64,000 nucleotides of DNA from CAWGMT01 sp963823675 (lineage in GTDB: Bacteria > Planctomycetota > Planctomycetia > Isosphaerales > Isosphaeraceae). Shown here piece after piece: positions 25,916 to 35,997 of the stretch; the stretch's first letter is position 1, and each line of letters starts with the position of its first letter. A program made the position numbers and the translations under genes. The stretch is taken from assembly GCA_963823675.1 (NCBI GenBank), contig CAWGMT010000008.1:310001-374000 (forward strand). The letters are read 5' to 3'. The notes beneath the pieces were generated by a model. That model had not been told where the DNA came from. It did not search any database and saw only the letters and a program-made list of their open reading frames with translations.

Positions 25916-27016
25916 ATGACCCGAGCAACCGAGCGGCTTGGGAACAGCCGGCGCTCCGCCGGCGGTACCCGGAATCCAAGCTTCGAGAACGGCAAGGCTC
26001 TCGAACGGATCGTGGGGCTCCTCGAAAGCGCCCTGTCTGATCGGGACGTTGAAATCAAAGTCCGTCACAGTTTGATCGATCGGTCCACCGGGGCGTCCAG
26101 AGAGGTTGACATTTACATTGAAGAGACGCTTCGCGGACAAGTCCATGTCTCTATCATTGAGTGCCGGTGTCACAAGGAAAAAGTTAACCTGACGTATATT
26201 GAGCAAATCGTCACGAAAAGGGCGGACACAGGCAACCCGCACACGTACTTCGTCTCGAGGTCAGGTTTTACCCAGGGAGCGATACGGAAGGCCGCGCACC
26301 ACAACGTCGGGCTGTTTACGCTCGCCGAGACAACAGATCCGCTCTGGCCCGAGTGGATGGCGAAAGGGGCATTCCACGAGGTGCGGCTCGAAGCGTCCGT
26401 CCGCGGTTTGAGATTCATTGGCATGTCGGCGCGCGAGCAGACTTTCACTCTGACGGACGAACTGAGGACCTCCAACCCTGGGACTCCCATATTCCTAGAT
26501 AACGGCGGACGTCCGAAGGCGTCGAGGATGTCGGCCGTCAGGGACGCCATCGCAAGATTGTCAGCCGAGGATATGCAATCTATCCGCCAGTGGGTTCAGC
26601 AGAACGGACCGCTTAAACTTAACTTGCGCGTTGCGTTCCCGGAGCCCCGATTTGTGAAGTTCGCGGAGGGGCTCATTCAAGTTTCCGGTTTTCAGGCTGG
26701 TCTCGAACTTAGTCTGGCAAGACTTCCGCTTTCGCTTCCGTTCTGCGCCTATCGAGATATCTCGACTGGAAAAACGCGCGGCGAATCGTTTTCCGGCACA
26801 CTGAGCGATGGAACCTTGGTCGCTCTTGTTAGAGACCCAGCCGCCAACCAGTTGTTCGTCACGGCAATCCCGCCCCAGGGTCGCACGAATTCAAACGTAG
26901 AGGTAACGCTGGTAGGTCAAGACGAACACGGCAACGAGGTGACGGGAACCGCAAGCCTGGTCATTGACGATAATACCCAGCCTCCCAAGATCGTGATCCC
27001 ACTCCGCCCGAAGTAG
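25916..27016 (+). CDS. Restriction-endonuclease-like protein with variant ECR motif
   Basis: 366 residues from the ATG at 25916. Residues 23-140 match the Mrr/type IV PD-(D/E)XK pattern: helix FENGKALERIVGLLESAL, strand SREVDIYIEE (Asp65), strand HVSIIECRCHKEKVN (Glu82-x-Arg84), helix LTYIEQIVTKRADTG, then PHTYFVSRSGFTQGAIRKAA and NVGLFTLAE. The usual ExK lysine is an arginine here. The remaining 220 residues form one or two beta-rich domains of unknown kind, with IPPQGRTNSNVEVTLVGQ near the end. It could cleave modified or foreign DNA. The gene is isolated in the accessory region and converges on a truncated protease gene. Confidence 0.65.
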   Translation: MTRATERLGNSRRSAGGTRNPSFENGKALERIVGLLESALSDRDVEIKVRHSLIDRSTGASREVDIYIEETLRGQVHVSIIECRCHKEKVNLTYIEQIVTKRADTGNPHTYFVSRSGFTQGAIRKAAHHNVGLFTLAETTDPLWPEWMAKGAFHEVRLEASVRGLRFIGMSAREQTFTLTDELRTSNPGTPIFLDNGGRPKASRMSAVRDAIARLSAEDMQSIRQWVQQNGPLKLNLRVAFPEPRFVKFAEGLIQVSGFQAGLELSLARLPLSLPFCAYRDISTGKTRGESFSGTLSDGTLVALVRDPAANQLFVTAIPPQGRTNSNVEVTLVGQDEHGNEVTGTASLVIDDNTQPPKIVIPLRPK

Positions 27017-27052
27017 TGCCCCGTAGGACACGTGCTGCGGATCTCGTTTCGC

Positions 27053-27616
27053 TCAAGAGATTCGGCAAGCTGCGTGGACCACCGGAAGAGACACAAATTG
27101 CCATTTGACGAGCGTCTTCTCCCTTCGTTGCTCGTTCGTCTTCATCCGGCAGGCAGGAAAACCGATGATGTGCAGCGGCCCGGCTTGGACGTGCCCACAA
27201 AACAGTTGGTCCGCGTTCAATTCCGCATCCAGAGCTTCATCGACCTCCAGCCATCCGATATCGAGCTTGGGGTGCATCCATTTCGCCAATATCCTGACCG
27301 GCGGGCTTGTACCCATCCGGTTATCGATCGTCTGGTAGAAATTGCTCTCACGCAGAACCCGCGGGTCGCGCTGGATGCAGTGTTTCGCCGTGGCGACCAG
27401 GTGACGGCCTTCCCATCCGATCAGCACCCCGCTGGCGATACTCTCGTTTCCGGTTTCCGCGTCTTCGTGGGCAATCATCACCACGTATCTGGACAACGCG
27501 GGGTTATGAACCGCCTCATGCTCCCGGTACATCTCACCCAGTGTTTGCTCCACCGCTTGCTCTCCACCTTCCAATACAATCGTGTGCCGGCATACGTTCG
27601 CCGCGATCGACTCCAT
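27053..27616 (-). CDS. Trypsin-like serine protease, lacking the serine region
   Basis: 187 residues from the ATG at 27616 (MESIAANVCRHTIVLEGGEQ); a longer frame extends to 27754 through sequence that looks non-coding. SGVLIGWEGRHLVATAKHCI holds the catalytic His in a TAKHC context and MHPKLDIGWLEVD the Asp. The family needs a G-x-S-G-G loop 60-90 residues later, but the frame ends soon after at KWQFVSLPVVHAACRIS and none of the other frames supplies one before the convergent gene 37 bp away. It is probably a truncated, inactive gene. No signal peptide was seen. Confidence 0.55.
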   Translation of the reverse strand: MESIAANVCRHTIVLEGGEQAVEQTLGEMYREHEAVHNPALSRYVVMIAHEDAETGNESIASGVLIGWEGRHLVATAKHCIQRDPRVLRESNFYQTIDNRMGTSPPVRILAKWMHPKLDIGWLEVDEALDAELNADQLFCGHVQAGPLHIIGFPACRMKTNEQRREKTLVKWQFVSLPVVHAACRIS

Positions 27617-28275
27617 TTTCCGCGCAGTCGGGCGATCTCTTCCAGCCTGCTTTACTGTACGCTTCCCCGCCAGGGAAAACTGCCGCAGGCTGCGCAGCGA
27701 CGGCGCGAAAACTGCGCCCTCAGCCGGTGCCTTTCGCCGCGTCCGCAGGATCATTGCCGCCCATCAGCGGTGCTTTTCCGCATCTTGGTAGCCATCTGCG
27801 ATCCAGCTCTGGTTTTGATCCGGAAGCGAGCACCCTTGCCGCCGCTGGGTGATGTGTTGAGCGCCCTGCGCGCACTCACGGGTCGCTCGGCGCACGTTCG
27901 GATGCGCGGAGTGACGTCGAACCAAAGGCGCGGCGTGAGCGCACCCGGCCTGGACGGCCCCCACGGTCCGGCCCACCGGATCGCATCGCCCCGCAGCCCT
28001 TGGGAACACGACTGCTGCGGCTCTCGGCCTCAGTGCCACAAGTGCGTCATTCGGTGCCTGGACGCGGACCTCCTAATGGGTTAGGTGCTCGACGCCCTTT
28101 TCATCGGCCCCACTCGTGGTTAGCATCAACGGGATCGTCCAGAGGCGCAGGGTTGACGCAAACGGGCTCATCGCAGGGACGCGCTGACGCGTCGAACCGG
28201 CTACCGCTGCTCGAGTTCGACGACGCGAGTTCATTTTCCTGAGTTCGGAGCACCCTGGGGTCAAGGACCGCGCTC
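27617..28275. other. Intergenic region, no supported gene
   Basis: Frames on both strands here are GC-rich shadows without domain patterns. A short imperfect inverted motif CGCGAAAACTGCGCC occurs near 27704. The promoter and leader of the beta-helix gene must lie within the last 200 bases. Confidence 0.4.
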
Positions 28276-29307
28276 ATGTCCATTTTCAGACGCAACCACC
28301 GCGGATCATCCCGCCCGCCAGCGCCCGCGGTGCCCGCCGCACGACCCGCATCCGGCGGCTCTGGCTCGAAGAGCTTGAGGCGCGCCGCCTGCTAAACTAC
28401 ACCGTGAATAACGCTGGGGACGACCCCCTCGCCCCCGATACTCCTCAGTATCATGCTCAATGGGCTGCCGGAGAGGCCACGGGGGGGTATCACGCTTCAG
28501 TCGGCGATCGATCGAGTCGACCTCGACGGCGGCGGTGAGATCGATTTCAACTCGGGACTCGTCATCGACGACCCCGCGTTGCCGGCGGTGACCGTTGGTG
28601 CAACCATCAACGGCGTCACCATCGGAAGCGTGGTGATCAGCGGGAGCCCCTTGGACTTCACGGCGGGCGGTAGCACCGCCGAGTACCTTGTCATCAATGG
28701 AAGCTCAGGTGACGGGATCGATATGAGCGGCGGCGGCAACAAGGTGCTCGGTGACTACATCGGTACTGATCAGACCGGAATGAATGCCGCTGGAAACGCA
28801 GGATCGGGCATTTATCTCTACGGATCAAACAACACCATCAGCGGTTGCGTGATTTCGGCAAACGCCTACTCCGGCATCAGCATCGACGGCGGATCGAACA
28901 ATCTCGTCGTGGGCAACCTCATCGGCACCGACGTCGCGGGAACCAAGCCTTTAGGCAACGTTGAGGGTGGAGTAGAAATCTTCGGCGGCGCGTCGCACAA
29001 CACCATCGGGGGCACAGCAGCTTCCGCTCGCAACCTCATATCAGGTAACGCGACACCTACGACGCCAACTGGTTACGCGGGTTTGGACATATATGGCGCC
29101 GGCACAATAGGGAACATTGTGGAGGGCAACTTCATCGGCACCGACATTACGGGGACAGTGGCCCTGGGCAACGCGAACGACGGCTTGGCCATCTTCGGCG
29201 GCGCGTTCGACCAACACCGTTGGCGGAACGGTCAATGGTGCTGGCAATCTTATCTCGGGCAACGCAACCCCCACAACGCCCTGGGGCTTCTCTGGCGTGG
29301 ACATTAA
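28276..29307 (+). CDS. N-terminal portion of giant secreted beta-helix protein (broken frame)
   Basis: The ATG at 28276 opens MSIFRRNHRGSSRPP. A frame change around 28330 leads to RRLWLEELEARRLLNYTVNN, the LExLExRxLL secretion-associated motif of planctomycete surface proteins. At 28491-28497 there is a G7 run. Removing one G reads EATGGITLQSAIDRVDLDGG, the expected start of the repeat region. The segment from 28453 then runs through beta-helix coils (GNKVLGDYIGTDQTG, NNTISGCVISANAYSGISID) until 29207, where one extra T shifts it out of the following 1835-residue frame. I read this and the next entry as one gene. Confidence 0.65.
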
Positions 29308-32300
29308 CGGTACGGGCACCACGGCGAATGTTGTCGAGGGTAACCTCATCGGCACCGACGTCACGGGAACCAAGGCCTTGGGCAACGCCAATGCCGGTGT
29401 TTCCATTTATTACGGTGCTTCGGGAAATACAGTCGGAGGCACAACCGCATCTGCGAGAAACGTCGTCTCGGGCAACGGAACCGATCCCGCCGATACATGG
29501 CACGGTGTTGAAATTGGCGATGATGTCAATACGGGTGGTAGCGCCGCGACGACGGGTAACGTGGTCGAGGGTAACTTCATCGGCACTGACATTACGGGAA
29601 CCAAGCCGCTCGGCAACAATGGTGGCGGCGTGGCAATCGACGAAGGCGCGTCGAATAACACGATCGGCGGCACGGCCACCGGCGCAGGCAATGTCATTTC
29701 TGGAAACGGAGCTGACGGCGTCGATATCTCAGACTCGGGGACCTCGGCGAACGCGGTGCAGGGGAACTTTATCGGAACGGACGTCACAGGGGGCAAGGCG
29801 CTGGCCAACTCCGACGACGGGGTGGCCATCTACAATGGCGCCTCGGCCAACACCGTTGGTGGTACGACCGTCGCAGCGGCAAACGTCATCGCCGGCAATG
29901 GTACGGCATCGACCTCCGATGACTACTACGACAACGTCGCGATTTCCGATGCAGGGACATCGAATAACGTGATCGAGGGCGATGACATCGGCACCAACGC
30001 CAATAACGCGACGGGGTTGGACGCGCCTTATACAGACGGCGCCTCCATCTACGAAGGTGCAACAAGCAACACCATCGGTGGCACGGTCGCTGGCGCAGCC
30101 AACGTTATCTCAGGAAACACGGGGGACGGAGTCACTGTCAACGGCAGCGGGACCTCGAAGAACTGCGTCGAAGGAAACTACATCGGAACCGACAGCACGG
30201 GAGCAAATGCCCTGGCCAACGCCGACAACGGTGTGGCCATCTACAATGGCGCCTCGGCCAACACCATCGGCGGTACGACCGCCGCCGCGGCGAACATCAT
30301 CGCGGCCAACGGTACCGCGTCAACATCGGATGATTATTACGCCAACGTCTTGATCTCCGATTCAGGCACATCGACCAACGTCGTGGAAGGTAACGATATC
30401 GGAACCAATGCCAGTAATGCCGCGGGGCTGGGTGCGCCTTATACGGACGGTGTCTCAATCGTCAGCGGGGCAACGAGCAATACCGTCGGTGGCACTGTCG
30501 CTGGGGCAGCCAACGTCATTTCGGGAAACACTGGCGACGGGGTCACCATCAGTGGCAGCGGGACCTCGAAGAACTGCGTCGAAGGAAACTACATCGGAAC
30601 CGACAGCACGGGAGCAAATGCCCTGGCCAACGCCGACAACGGTGTGGCCATCTACAATGGCGCCTCGGCCAACACCATCGGCGGTACGACCGCCGCCGCG
30701 GCGAACATCATCGCGGCCAACGGTACCGCGTCAACATCGGATGATTATTACGCCAACGTCTTGATCTCCGATTCAGGCACATCGACCAACGTCGTGGAAG
30801 GTAACGATATCGGAACCAATGCCAGTAATGCCGCGGGGCTGGGTGCGCCTTATACGGACGGTGTCTCAATCGTCAGCGGGGCAACGAGCAATACCGTCGG
30901 TGGCACTGTCGCTGGGGCAGCCAACGTCATTTCGGGAAACACTGGCAACGGGGTCACCATCAGTGGCAGCGGGACCTCGAAGAACTGCGTCGAAGGAAAC
31001 TACATCGGAACCGACAGCACGGGAGCAAATGCCCTGGCCAACGCCGACAACGGTGTGGCCATCTACAATGGCGCCTCGGCCAACACCATCGGCGGTACGA
31101 CCGCCGCCGCGGCGAACATCATCGCAGCCAACGGTACTGCGTCAACATCGGATGGCTATTATGCCAACGTCTTGATCTCCGATTCAGGCACATCGACCAA
31201 CGTCGTGGAAGGCAATGATATCGGAACCAATGCCAGTAATGCCGCGGGGCTGGGTGCGCCTTACACGGACGGTGTCTCAATCGTCAGCGGGGCAACGAGC
31301 AATACCATCGGTGGCACTGTCGCAGGGGCAGCGAACGTCATTTCGGGAAATACTGGCGACGGGGTCACCATCAGTGGCAGCGGGACCTTGAAGACCTGCG
31401 TGGCCGGCAACTACGTCGGGACCGACAGCAGCGGGACCATTGCCCTGGCCAATGCCGGCAGCGGGGTGGACATCTACGGCGGCGCGTCTGGCAACACGAT
31501 CGGCGGCACTACCGCTGCGGCACGCAACATTGTCTCGGGCAACCAGGGCGATGGCATTGACATCTCCAGTCAGGGGACGTCGAGCAATGTCGTCGAAGGG
31601 GATTTCGTCGGAACTGACGTTGCCGGAACGAACCCGCTGGGCAACGGCGGCGCCGGGGTCAGCATTTTCGAGAGCGCTAACAACAACACCATCGGTGGAT
31701 CTGCGGCTGCGGCCGGCAACACGATTGCGGACAATGGAGATGCCCCGGGGGATGGAATCGACATAAACGGAGTCAACGGGAGTGTCATCCAGGCGAACCA
31801 CCTGTTCGCTGGGAATGCGCAGGGCGCTCCGCTGGGCAACACCAACGACGGCATCAGGATTGAAGGAGGGGCTACCAACACCTTGGTAGGCGGGCTCGTG
31901 CCTGCCGAGGCAAACGAGATCTCGAACAATGCCCAGAACGGTATCGAAATCACCGGCCAGGGGACGAATAACAGTCTCGTCGAGGGTAATCAAATCGAGC
32001 AAAATGGCCAGAACCCGCAACCAGGAAAGGGCAACGGCGTCGTGATTGACGAGAATGCCGGGTCCAACACCATCGGTGGAACGACCGCTGCCGCCGCCAA
32101 CGTGATTGCAGCCAACCAGGGCGACGGCATCGATATTCTGGGGGGATCGTCATCGAACGTGATCCAGGGGAATAACATCGGGGTGGATGCAGCAGGCGAT
32201 GCTGCGGCTGGAAACTCGGGGTCGGGAATCGTGATCTCCGGTGCGAGTAACAACACAGTCGGCGGCTCGGCCGCTGGCGATGCCAACGTCATTTCGGGGA

Positions 32301-34624
32301 ACCAGGAAGCAGGCGTCTTGGTTTCCGGAGTGGGAACGAGCGGGAACGTGCTTGAAGGCAATCTCATCGGCACCGACGTCAGCGGCGGTTTCGCTCTCGG
32401 CAACGCGTCGGTGGGCGTTGAAATCTCCGACGGCGCCACAAACAACACCATTGGTGGTGCGACCGCCGGCTCCGGGAACGTCATATCGGGAAATCAGTCC
32501 ACCGGCGTGTACATCACAGGGGCCGGCACAACCGCGAATCTGGTTACCGCCAACCTCATCGGTACCAACATCACCGGAACCGCGGCTATCGGCAATTTAT
32601 ACCAGGGGGTCTTGATTAGCGGTGGGGCCGCGAGCAACACGATCGGCGGCAAGGCCGCGGGCACCGGGAACATCATCTCTGGAAATCGCGCAGACGGCGT
32701 TGATCTCGTGAATTCCGGGACAAACATGAACCTGGTCGCAGCGAACATAATCGGCGCCGACATCACTGGCGGCCTACCCTTAGGCAACGGCGGCGCTGGC
32801 GTACTCATCTCAAACGGCGCATCGCAAAACAACGTCGGTGGGGCCACAAGCGCCTCGGCCAACATCATCTCAGGCAATTTTGGTGATGGCATCGACATCA
32901 CTTCCGATGCAATGTCCGACAAGGTCGCCGGCAACCACATCGGCGTCAACGCGGCGGGAACGCAGGCAGTTCCGAACGGAGGCTCGGGGATCGTCATCAA
33001 CGGCGCAAACCATATCTCGATCGGTGGTGCAGAGCCGGGGCAAGGCAACGTGATTTCGGCGAACAACGGGATCGGAGTTTATATTTTTGGAGCTGGCACG
33101 ATTGACAATACTGTCCAGGGCAGTCTCGTCGGGACCGATGAGATTGGAACGGCTGCGCTCGGCAACGGGAAGTACGGGATCGAAATCTCAGACGCCGCTT
33201 CGAGCAACACCGTCGGGGGCACTGCGGCTTCCAAAGGCAATGTCATTTCGGGCAATGGATCGTCCGGGGTGCTGATTTCCGGCTCGGGTACCACCGGCAA
33301 CCTGGTCGAAGGAAATCTGGTCGGCACCAACTACCTCGGCGCCGCACTGCTTGGCAACCATAACGGCGGCGTAGTCATCAACGGATCAGCAACGGGAAAT
33401 ACGGTAGGCGGGACAGCCGCTGGCTCGCGGAATGTGATCTCCGGAAATAACGGAGACGGGATCGACGCGGATGGCTCAGGCACAAGCCAGAATTTGCTCG
33501 AAGGGAACCTAATCGGTACCAATATCCTCGGCACGGGTCCCTTGGGTAATACGGGCGCGGGGGTCGCCATCTCGGTCGGCGCGTTGAGGAACACGATCGG
33601 AGGGTCAACAAGCGCTGCCGGCAACACAATCTCCGGAAACCACGGTGATGGCATCGACATCACCGACCTGGGGTCATCCGATCTGATCGATGGGAATGAG
33701 ATCGGCCTAAACATGGCTGGAACCGCGGCGGTCGCAAACGGCGGCTCGGGAATTGTGATCAGCGACGCGACCCACAACACGATCGGCGGATTGACCGCAG
33801 GTAAGAGAAACCTGATTTCAGGAAATGGCGAGCTCGGAGTTTACGTCTTCGGGCCTGGAACAACCGCCAACCTGATTGAGGGAAACTACGTTGGAACCGA
33901 CGCCGGGGCCCACTCGGCGATAGGCAACGAGTCCAATGGAATCGAAGTCTCGAACGGAGCTGCGAAGAACACGATCGGGGGTGCCAGCGCCGGCTCGGCC
34001 AACGTCATTTCTGGGAACCGCCTATCAGGCGTCCGCATCACTGGCACGGTTACGATCGACAACCTCGTTGAGGGAAACCTGATCGGTACCGATATCACGG
34101 GAACGCTGTCCGTCGGTAATTCCGCGGACGGTGTACGCATCGATTCCGGTGCCTCACACAACACAATCGGAGGGTCGTCCGCGGGCGCCCGCAACATCAT
34201 CGCCTTCAACGCGGCCAACGGCGTGCGGGTCGGGCTCGATGCGCTCGATGCTGCTTTGGCCAACGCCATCCTAGGGAACTCGATATTCTCGAACAGCGTG
34301 CTCGGCATCGTCGTCAACAATTCAGCGCCGGGTAGGGCACCGGTGTTGTCCGCCGCTAAGGTCAGCGGCCCGCACGCGACGATCACAGGAACGCTTTCAG
34401 GGATCTCCCGCACGACTTTCCGCGTCGAGTTTTTCTCCGATCCGGCGCGCACGAGTCAGGGAAAGACGTACCTTGGCTTCGTCCAAGTGACGACCAATGC
34501 GAAGGGGTCCGGGTCCTTCACGTTTTTGGCGTCCAACTTGGCCGCAGGCCTGAACGTGACTGCAACCGCCACTGACGCGGCTGGCAACACGTCCGGGTTC
34601 TCGAGGGCTGTGACCGTGCGGTAG
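29117..34624 (+). CDS. Giant right-handed parallel beta-helix repeat protein
   Basis: Coding proper begins near 29210 and runs to the TAG at 34622. It is built of about 25 coils of 60-70 residues with consensus V-x-GN-x-IGTD-x-TGT-x-ALGN-x-x-x-GV, then NTIGG and NVISGN. This predicts a long right-handed beta-helix, secreted or on the cell surface. The last 95 residues form an Ig/Big-like domain (GTLSGISRTTFRVEFFSDPA, TATATDAAGNTSGF) that closes many such proteins. Four consecutive coil pairs repeat at exactly 411 bp, three of them almost identical in DNA. Adhesion or matrix function is likely; no enzyme site is visible. Confidence 0.8.
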   Translation: MWRATSSAPTLRGQWPWATRTTAWPSSAARSTNTVGGTVNGAGNLISGNATPTTPWGFSGVDINGTGTTANVVEGNLIGTDVTGTKALGNANAGVSIYYGASGNTVGGTTASARNVVSGNGTDPADTWHGVEIGDDVNTGGSAATTGNVVEGNFIGTDITGTKPLGNNGGGVAIDEGASNNTIGGTATGAGNVISGNGADGVDISDSGTSANAVQGNFIGTDVTGGKALANSDDGVAIYNGASANTVGGTTVAAANVIAGNGTASTSDDYYDNVAISDAGTSNNVIEGDDIGTNANNATGLDAPYTDGASIYEGATSNTIGGTVAGAANVISGNTGDGVTVNGSGTSKNCVEGNYIGTDSTGANALANADNGVAIYNGASANTIGGTTAAAANIIAANGTASTSDDYYANVLISDSGTSTNVVEGNDIGTNASNAAGLGAPYTDGVSIVSGATSNTVGGTVAGAANVISGNTGDGVTISGSGTSKNCVEGNYIGTDSTGANALANADNGVAIYNGASANTIGGTTAAAANIIAANGTASTSDDYYANVLISDSGTSTNVVEGNDIGTNASNAAGLGAPYTDGVSIVSGATSNTVGGTVAGAANVISGNTGNGVTISGSGTSKNCVEGNYIGTDSTGANALANADNGVAIYNGASANTIGGTTAAAANIIAANGTASTSDGYYANVLISDSGTSTNVVEGNDIGTNASNAAGLGAPYTDGVSIVSGATSNTIGGTVAGAANVISGNTGDGVTISGSGTLKTCVAGNYVGTDSSGTIALANAGSGVDIYGGASGNTIGGTTAAARNIVSGNQGDGIDISSQGTSSNVVEGDFVGTDVAGTNPLGNGGAGVSIFESANNNTIGGSAAAAGNTIADNGDAPGDGIDINGVNGSVIQANHLFAGNAQGAPLGNTNDGIRIEGGATNTLVGGLVPAEANEISNNAQNGIEITGQGTNNSLVEGNQIEQNGQNPQPGKGNGVVIDENAGSNTIGGTTAAAANVIAANQGDGIDILGGSSSNVIQGNNIGVDAAGDAAAGNSGSGIVISGASNNTVGGSAAGDANVISGNQEAGVLVSGVGTSGNVLEGNLIGTDVSGGFALGNASVGVEISDGATNNTIGGATAGSGNVISGNQSTGVYITGAGTTANLVTANLIGTNITGTAAIGNLYQGVLISGGAASNTIGGKAAGTGNIISGNRADGVDLVNSGTNMNLVAANIIGADITGGLPLGNGGAGVLISNGASQNNVGGATSASANIISGNFGDGIDITSDAMSDKVAGNHIGVNAAGTQAVPNGGSGIVINGANHISIGGAEPGQGNVISANNGIGVYIFGAGTIDNTVQGSLVGTDEIGTAALGNGKYGIEISDAASSNTVGGTAASKGNVISGNGSSGVLISGSGTTGNLVEGNLVGTNYLGAALLGNHNGGVVINGSATGNTVGGTAAGSRNVISGNNGDGIDADGSGTSQNLLEGNLIGTNILGTGPLGNTGAGVAISVGALRNTIGGSTSAAGNTISGNHGDGIDITDLGSSDLIDGNEIGLNMAGTAAVANGGSGIVISDATHNTIGGLTAGKRNLISGNGELGVYVFGPGTTANLIEGNYVGTDAGAHSAIGNESNGIEVSNGAAKNTIGGASAGSANVISGNRLSGVRITGTVTIDNLVEGNLIGTDITGTLSVGNSADGVRIDSGASHNTIGGSSAGARNIIAFNAANGVRVGLDALDAALANAILGNSIFSNSVLGIVVNNSAPGRAPVLSAAKVSGPHATITGTLSGISRTTFRVEFFSDPARTSQGKTYLGFVQVTTNAKGSGSFTFLASNLAAGLNVTATATDAAGNTSGFSRAVTVR
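29740..31383 (+). repeat. In-frame 411-bp tandem repeat within the beta-helix gene
   Basis: The decamer GACCTCGAAG (or a one- or two-base variant) recurs at 29740, 30151, 30562, 30973 and 31384, spacing exactly 411 bases. Units 30151-30561, 30562-30972 and 30973-31383 are nearly identical; 29740-30150 is more diverged. 411 is a multiple of three, so each unit adds 137 residues (two coils). This points to recent unit expansion or slippage. Confidence 0.9.
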
Positions 34625-34690
34625 GCTGCCCGCTGATGCGACCAGCAAACTTCGAGGTTTGCGGAGAGGGAGATAGGCCATGCATTGCCA

Positions 34691-34896
34691 GAGAGGCAAC
34701 GACAATCTGTGCAGCCGCAAAACGGTCCTGAAACCTGATGAGCTCTGAGCCGGAGTGTCCGGCCTGGCAACTGGGACATCGGTCAAGCCCGCGCGTTCTC
34801 CAGAGATCCGAACCGCTTCGCTATGAATGAGTCATGATTGTTTTCGCCATCCGCTCGTCGGGGTCGGATTGGCGTCGCGGTGTAGGTTCTTTCCGC
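34691..34896 (+). repeat. Dispersed repeat R1, copy 2
   Basis: Matches 22784-22990. It lies in the 425-bp gap between the beta-helix gene and the nuclease-like gene; the rest of that gap (34625-34690 and 34897-35049) holds nothing recognisable. Confidence 0.75.
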
Positions 34897-35049
34897 CCGC
34901 CCGAAGCGCGCGGATCTGCTGGCGCGCTGACCATAGGGCAGGCCCGGACGCGCACCGCGCTTCTGATGCCGCGCCCTGAGCGAAGCCATTCAGCACCGGC
35001 GATAGCGTCTACAAGGACTTGGACGTCGAAGCAGTCGGGCCGGAACCAG

Positions 35050-35988
35050 TTACTTTAGTCCTTCGACAAGGTAGCGTTCCGTGACGACGTGACGGGCCAA
35101 CGTCCTGTCCTTGCTGGCACTGGGTACGCTCGGATTGATGTCGATGGCGACGAGGTAAATCGTTTTATCCGCTAGATGGACTGCTGCCGGCCACTGCCGT
35201 CGGGCTTGTGTTTCAAAGAGCAGCAACTTCTCGGACAGGTTGAAGACCACCAGGTAGCCAGCCGGAACGTGGTAATCGGCGGCGTAGCGGTACGCCTGTG
35301 AGAACCCTTTCCGCAGGTAGGCATCGTCATATTGATTCGGCCCGCCGAAAACTTTGACTTCAATCGTCATAGGGTCGGCCGAATCCAGGCAAGCGACGAT
35401 GTCTGCCTCACCGGACGGTGACGTGGGCTGTGAAAAGGGGTAGCTGACGCCGTGATCGACGAGGTACTCACGGAGATCGCCGTCCAGCCGGCTTTCGCCC
35501 CTGGTCGTGTCGTCGGCGTATAACCCGAATAGCCGTTCGCGGTGGAACCACTCCGTCCGTCTCTTGTACCGCTCGAGGATGCTGAGCACCGAGCTGCCCT
35601 CCTCGATCCGGTCCTCCATGTACGTGACCAGCGGATCGACGAACATCTCAACAAAGTCTCGCAGGGCGTCGTTGAAATGCGCTGATTCGCTAATTTTCCG
35701 AGCGTCCTGCAGGGATTGGCCCCTTCGGCAGATCTGAAGGCAAATCTTCGCCGTCTGGATCTCGGACTCGGGCAAAGCTAAGTGCTGGTGATCAAAGTTG
35801 CCGGGTTCCCATGCTTCGAGCGTAATCTCTTCCGACTCAATCTCCACGAGCAGCGATCGCAGATAGGGTTCTTGCCCCATCCATTGCAGGAAGTATTTCA
35901 GCTCGTTGTCGAAGACTTGGCAGTCCTTTTTGTACAACCGGTTTCTCCGCTCCCTGAGCCGGGCTCGGAGTTCGTGCTCGAAAAGCAT
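35050..35988 (-). CDS. PD-(D/E)XK nuclease-like protein of unknown family
   Basis: 312 residues from an ATG at 35988. The N-terminal 150 residues are helical (MLFEHELRARLRERRNRLYK, LRDFVEMFVDPLVTYMEDRI, SVLSILERYKRRTEWFHRER). The C-terminal half has a PD-(D/E)XK layout: helix LDGDLREYLVDHGVSYPF, then PSGEADIVACLDS (Asp196) and MTIEVKVFGG (Glu210-x-Lys212), followed by the helix YLRKGFSQAYRYAADYHVP and strand AGYLVVFNLS. The active-site residues are all present. It starts nine bases after the stop of a zinc-ribbon gene, forming a two-gene unit next to a decayed restriction-modification gene, which suggests a DNA-defence or repair role. Confidence 0.6.
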   Translation of the reverse strand: MLFEHELRARLRERRNRLYKKDCQVFDNELKYFLQWMGQEPYLRSLLVEIESEEITLEAWEPGNFDHQHLALPESEIQTAKICLQICRRGQSLQDARKISESAHFNDALRDFVEMFVDPLVTYMEDRIEEGSSVLSILERYKRRTEWFHRERLFGLYADDTTRGESRLDGDLREYLVDHGVSYPFSQPTSPSGEADIVACLDSADPMTIEVKVFGGPNQYDDAYLRKGFSQAYRYAADYHVPAGYLVVFNLSEKLLLFETQARRQWPAAVHLADKTIYLVAIDINPSVPSASKDRTLARHVVTERYLVEGLK

Positions 35989-35997
35989 CGCGGCACC

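Noticed and set aside
25668..25979. 103-residue minus-strand frame with a hydrophobic stretch
   Set aside because: No ribosome site, overlaps the start of the endonuclease-like gene, no family pattern.
29740..31383. 411-bp repeats considered as a mobile or CRISPR-like structure
   Set aside because: They are in frame within a beta-helix gene and match its coil period.
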